From NCBI GenBank assembly GCA_019418025.1, contig DYCR01000005.1, positions 1-21,266 on the forward strand: a stretch of 21,266 bases of DNA, in the 5' to 3' direction. This stretch comes from Clostridiales bacterium. Lineage in GTDB: Bacteria > Bacillota > Clostridia > Oscillospirales > Oscillospiraceae. The position numbers were made by a program, and so were the translations under genes. The notes under the pieces are model-generated. The model was not told the DNA's origin and searched no databases. It saw only the letters and a program-made list of their open reading frames with translations. This document shows positions 21,219-21,266 of the stretch, piece by piece. Positions within the stretch are counted from its first letter, which is position 1, and each line of letters opens with the position of its first letter.

Positions 21219-21266
21219 TTATCGAAAAACTACCTCCTCTGACTCCAGTATCCCCTGCAGCTTGGA
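21219..21266 (-). CDS. Possible C-terminal end of an upstream gene (partial)
   Basis: A minus-strand frame open from the right edge gives SKLQGILESEEVVFR and then TAA at 21219-21221. The composition looks protein-like and the position, before an intergenic region with promoter and terminator-like signals, suits a gene end. Fifteen codons are too few to identify the product or to exclude chance. Confidence 0.3.
   Translation of the reverse strand, partial: SKLQGILESEEVVFR

Overview
The window looks like chromosomal DNA from an anaerobic, low-to-moderate GC Firmicute of class Clostridia, most likely an Oscillospiraceae/Ruminococcaceae-type gut bacterium. The signs are strong AGGAGG-type ribosome sites, sigma-A promoters, a PASTA-containing SpoVD/PBP2x-like transpeptidase, a meso-diaminopimelate-type MurE (DNPR motif), CCA-encoding tRNA genes, and a division/cell-wall cluster with murA where murC or murB often sits. 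Species-level assignment is not possible from the window.

Left part (1-4436): the C-terminal end of an unidentified plus-strand protein converges on a minus-strand three-gene operon, separated by a perfect 17-bp hairpin terminator. The operon runs phnW-like transaminase, phosphonopyruvate decarboxylase, then PEP mutase with an N-terminal nucleotidyltransferase domain. Together these would convert PEP to phosphonopyruvate, then phosphonoacetaldehyde, then 2-aminoethylphosphonate (AEP). A perfect -35 element with a TAATAT -10 drives the operon from an AT-rich intergenic stretch.

Middle (4383-5317): a plus-strand tRNA-Pro(GGG) gene with its own promoter and terminator faces a minus-strand five-tRNA operon (Val-TAC, Asp-GTC, Phe-GAA, Gly-GCC, Cys-GCA). 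That operon has a perfect consensus promoter with phased A-tracts, an internal hairpin, and what look like three successive terminators at its end. A perfect 15-bp inverted repeat brackets the -35 region of the tRNA promoter.

Right part (5341-21033): a long run of minus-strand genes. In transcription order these are mraZ, rsmH, ftsL-like, spoVD/ftsI-like PBP, murE, murF, mraY, ftsW/spoVE, murG, murA, divIB/ftsQ, ftsZ, a SAM-dependent methyltransferase and hslO (Hsp33). The genes are tightly packed, with several 4-bp stop/start overlaps. mraZ is preceded by a promoter and a row of TGGAG repeats that look like the MraZ autoregulatory operator. ftsZ has its own promoter and a terminator-like hairpin after it. 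murD, murC, murB, ddl and ftsA are not in the cluster. A few codons of another minus-strand gene may enter at the right edge.

I see no insertion sequence, prophage, CRISPR array or defence system. The least ordinary parts are the AEP operon with its fused nucleotidyltransferase domain, the architecture around the tRNA operon, the hairpin over the murA start, and the MraZ-box array.
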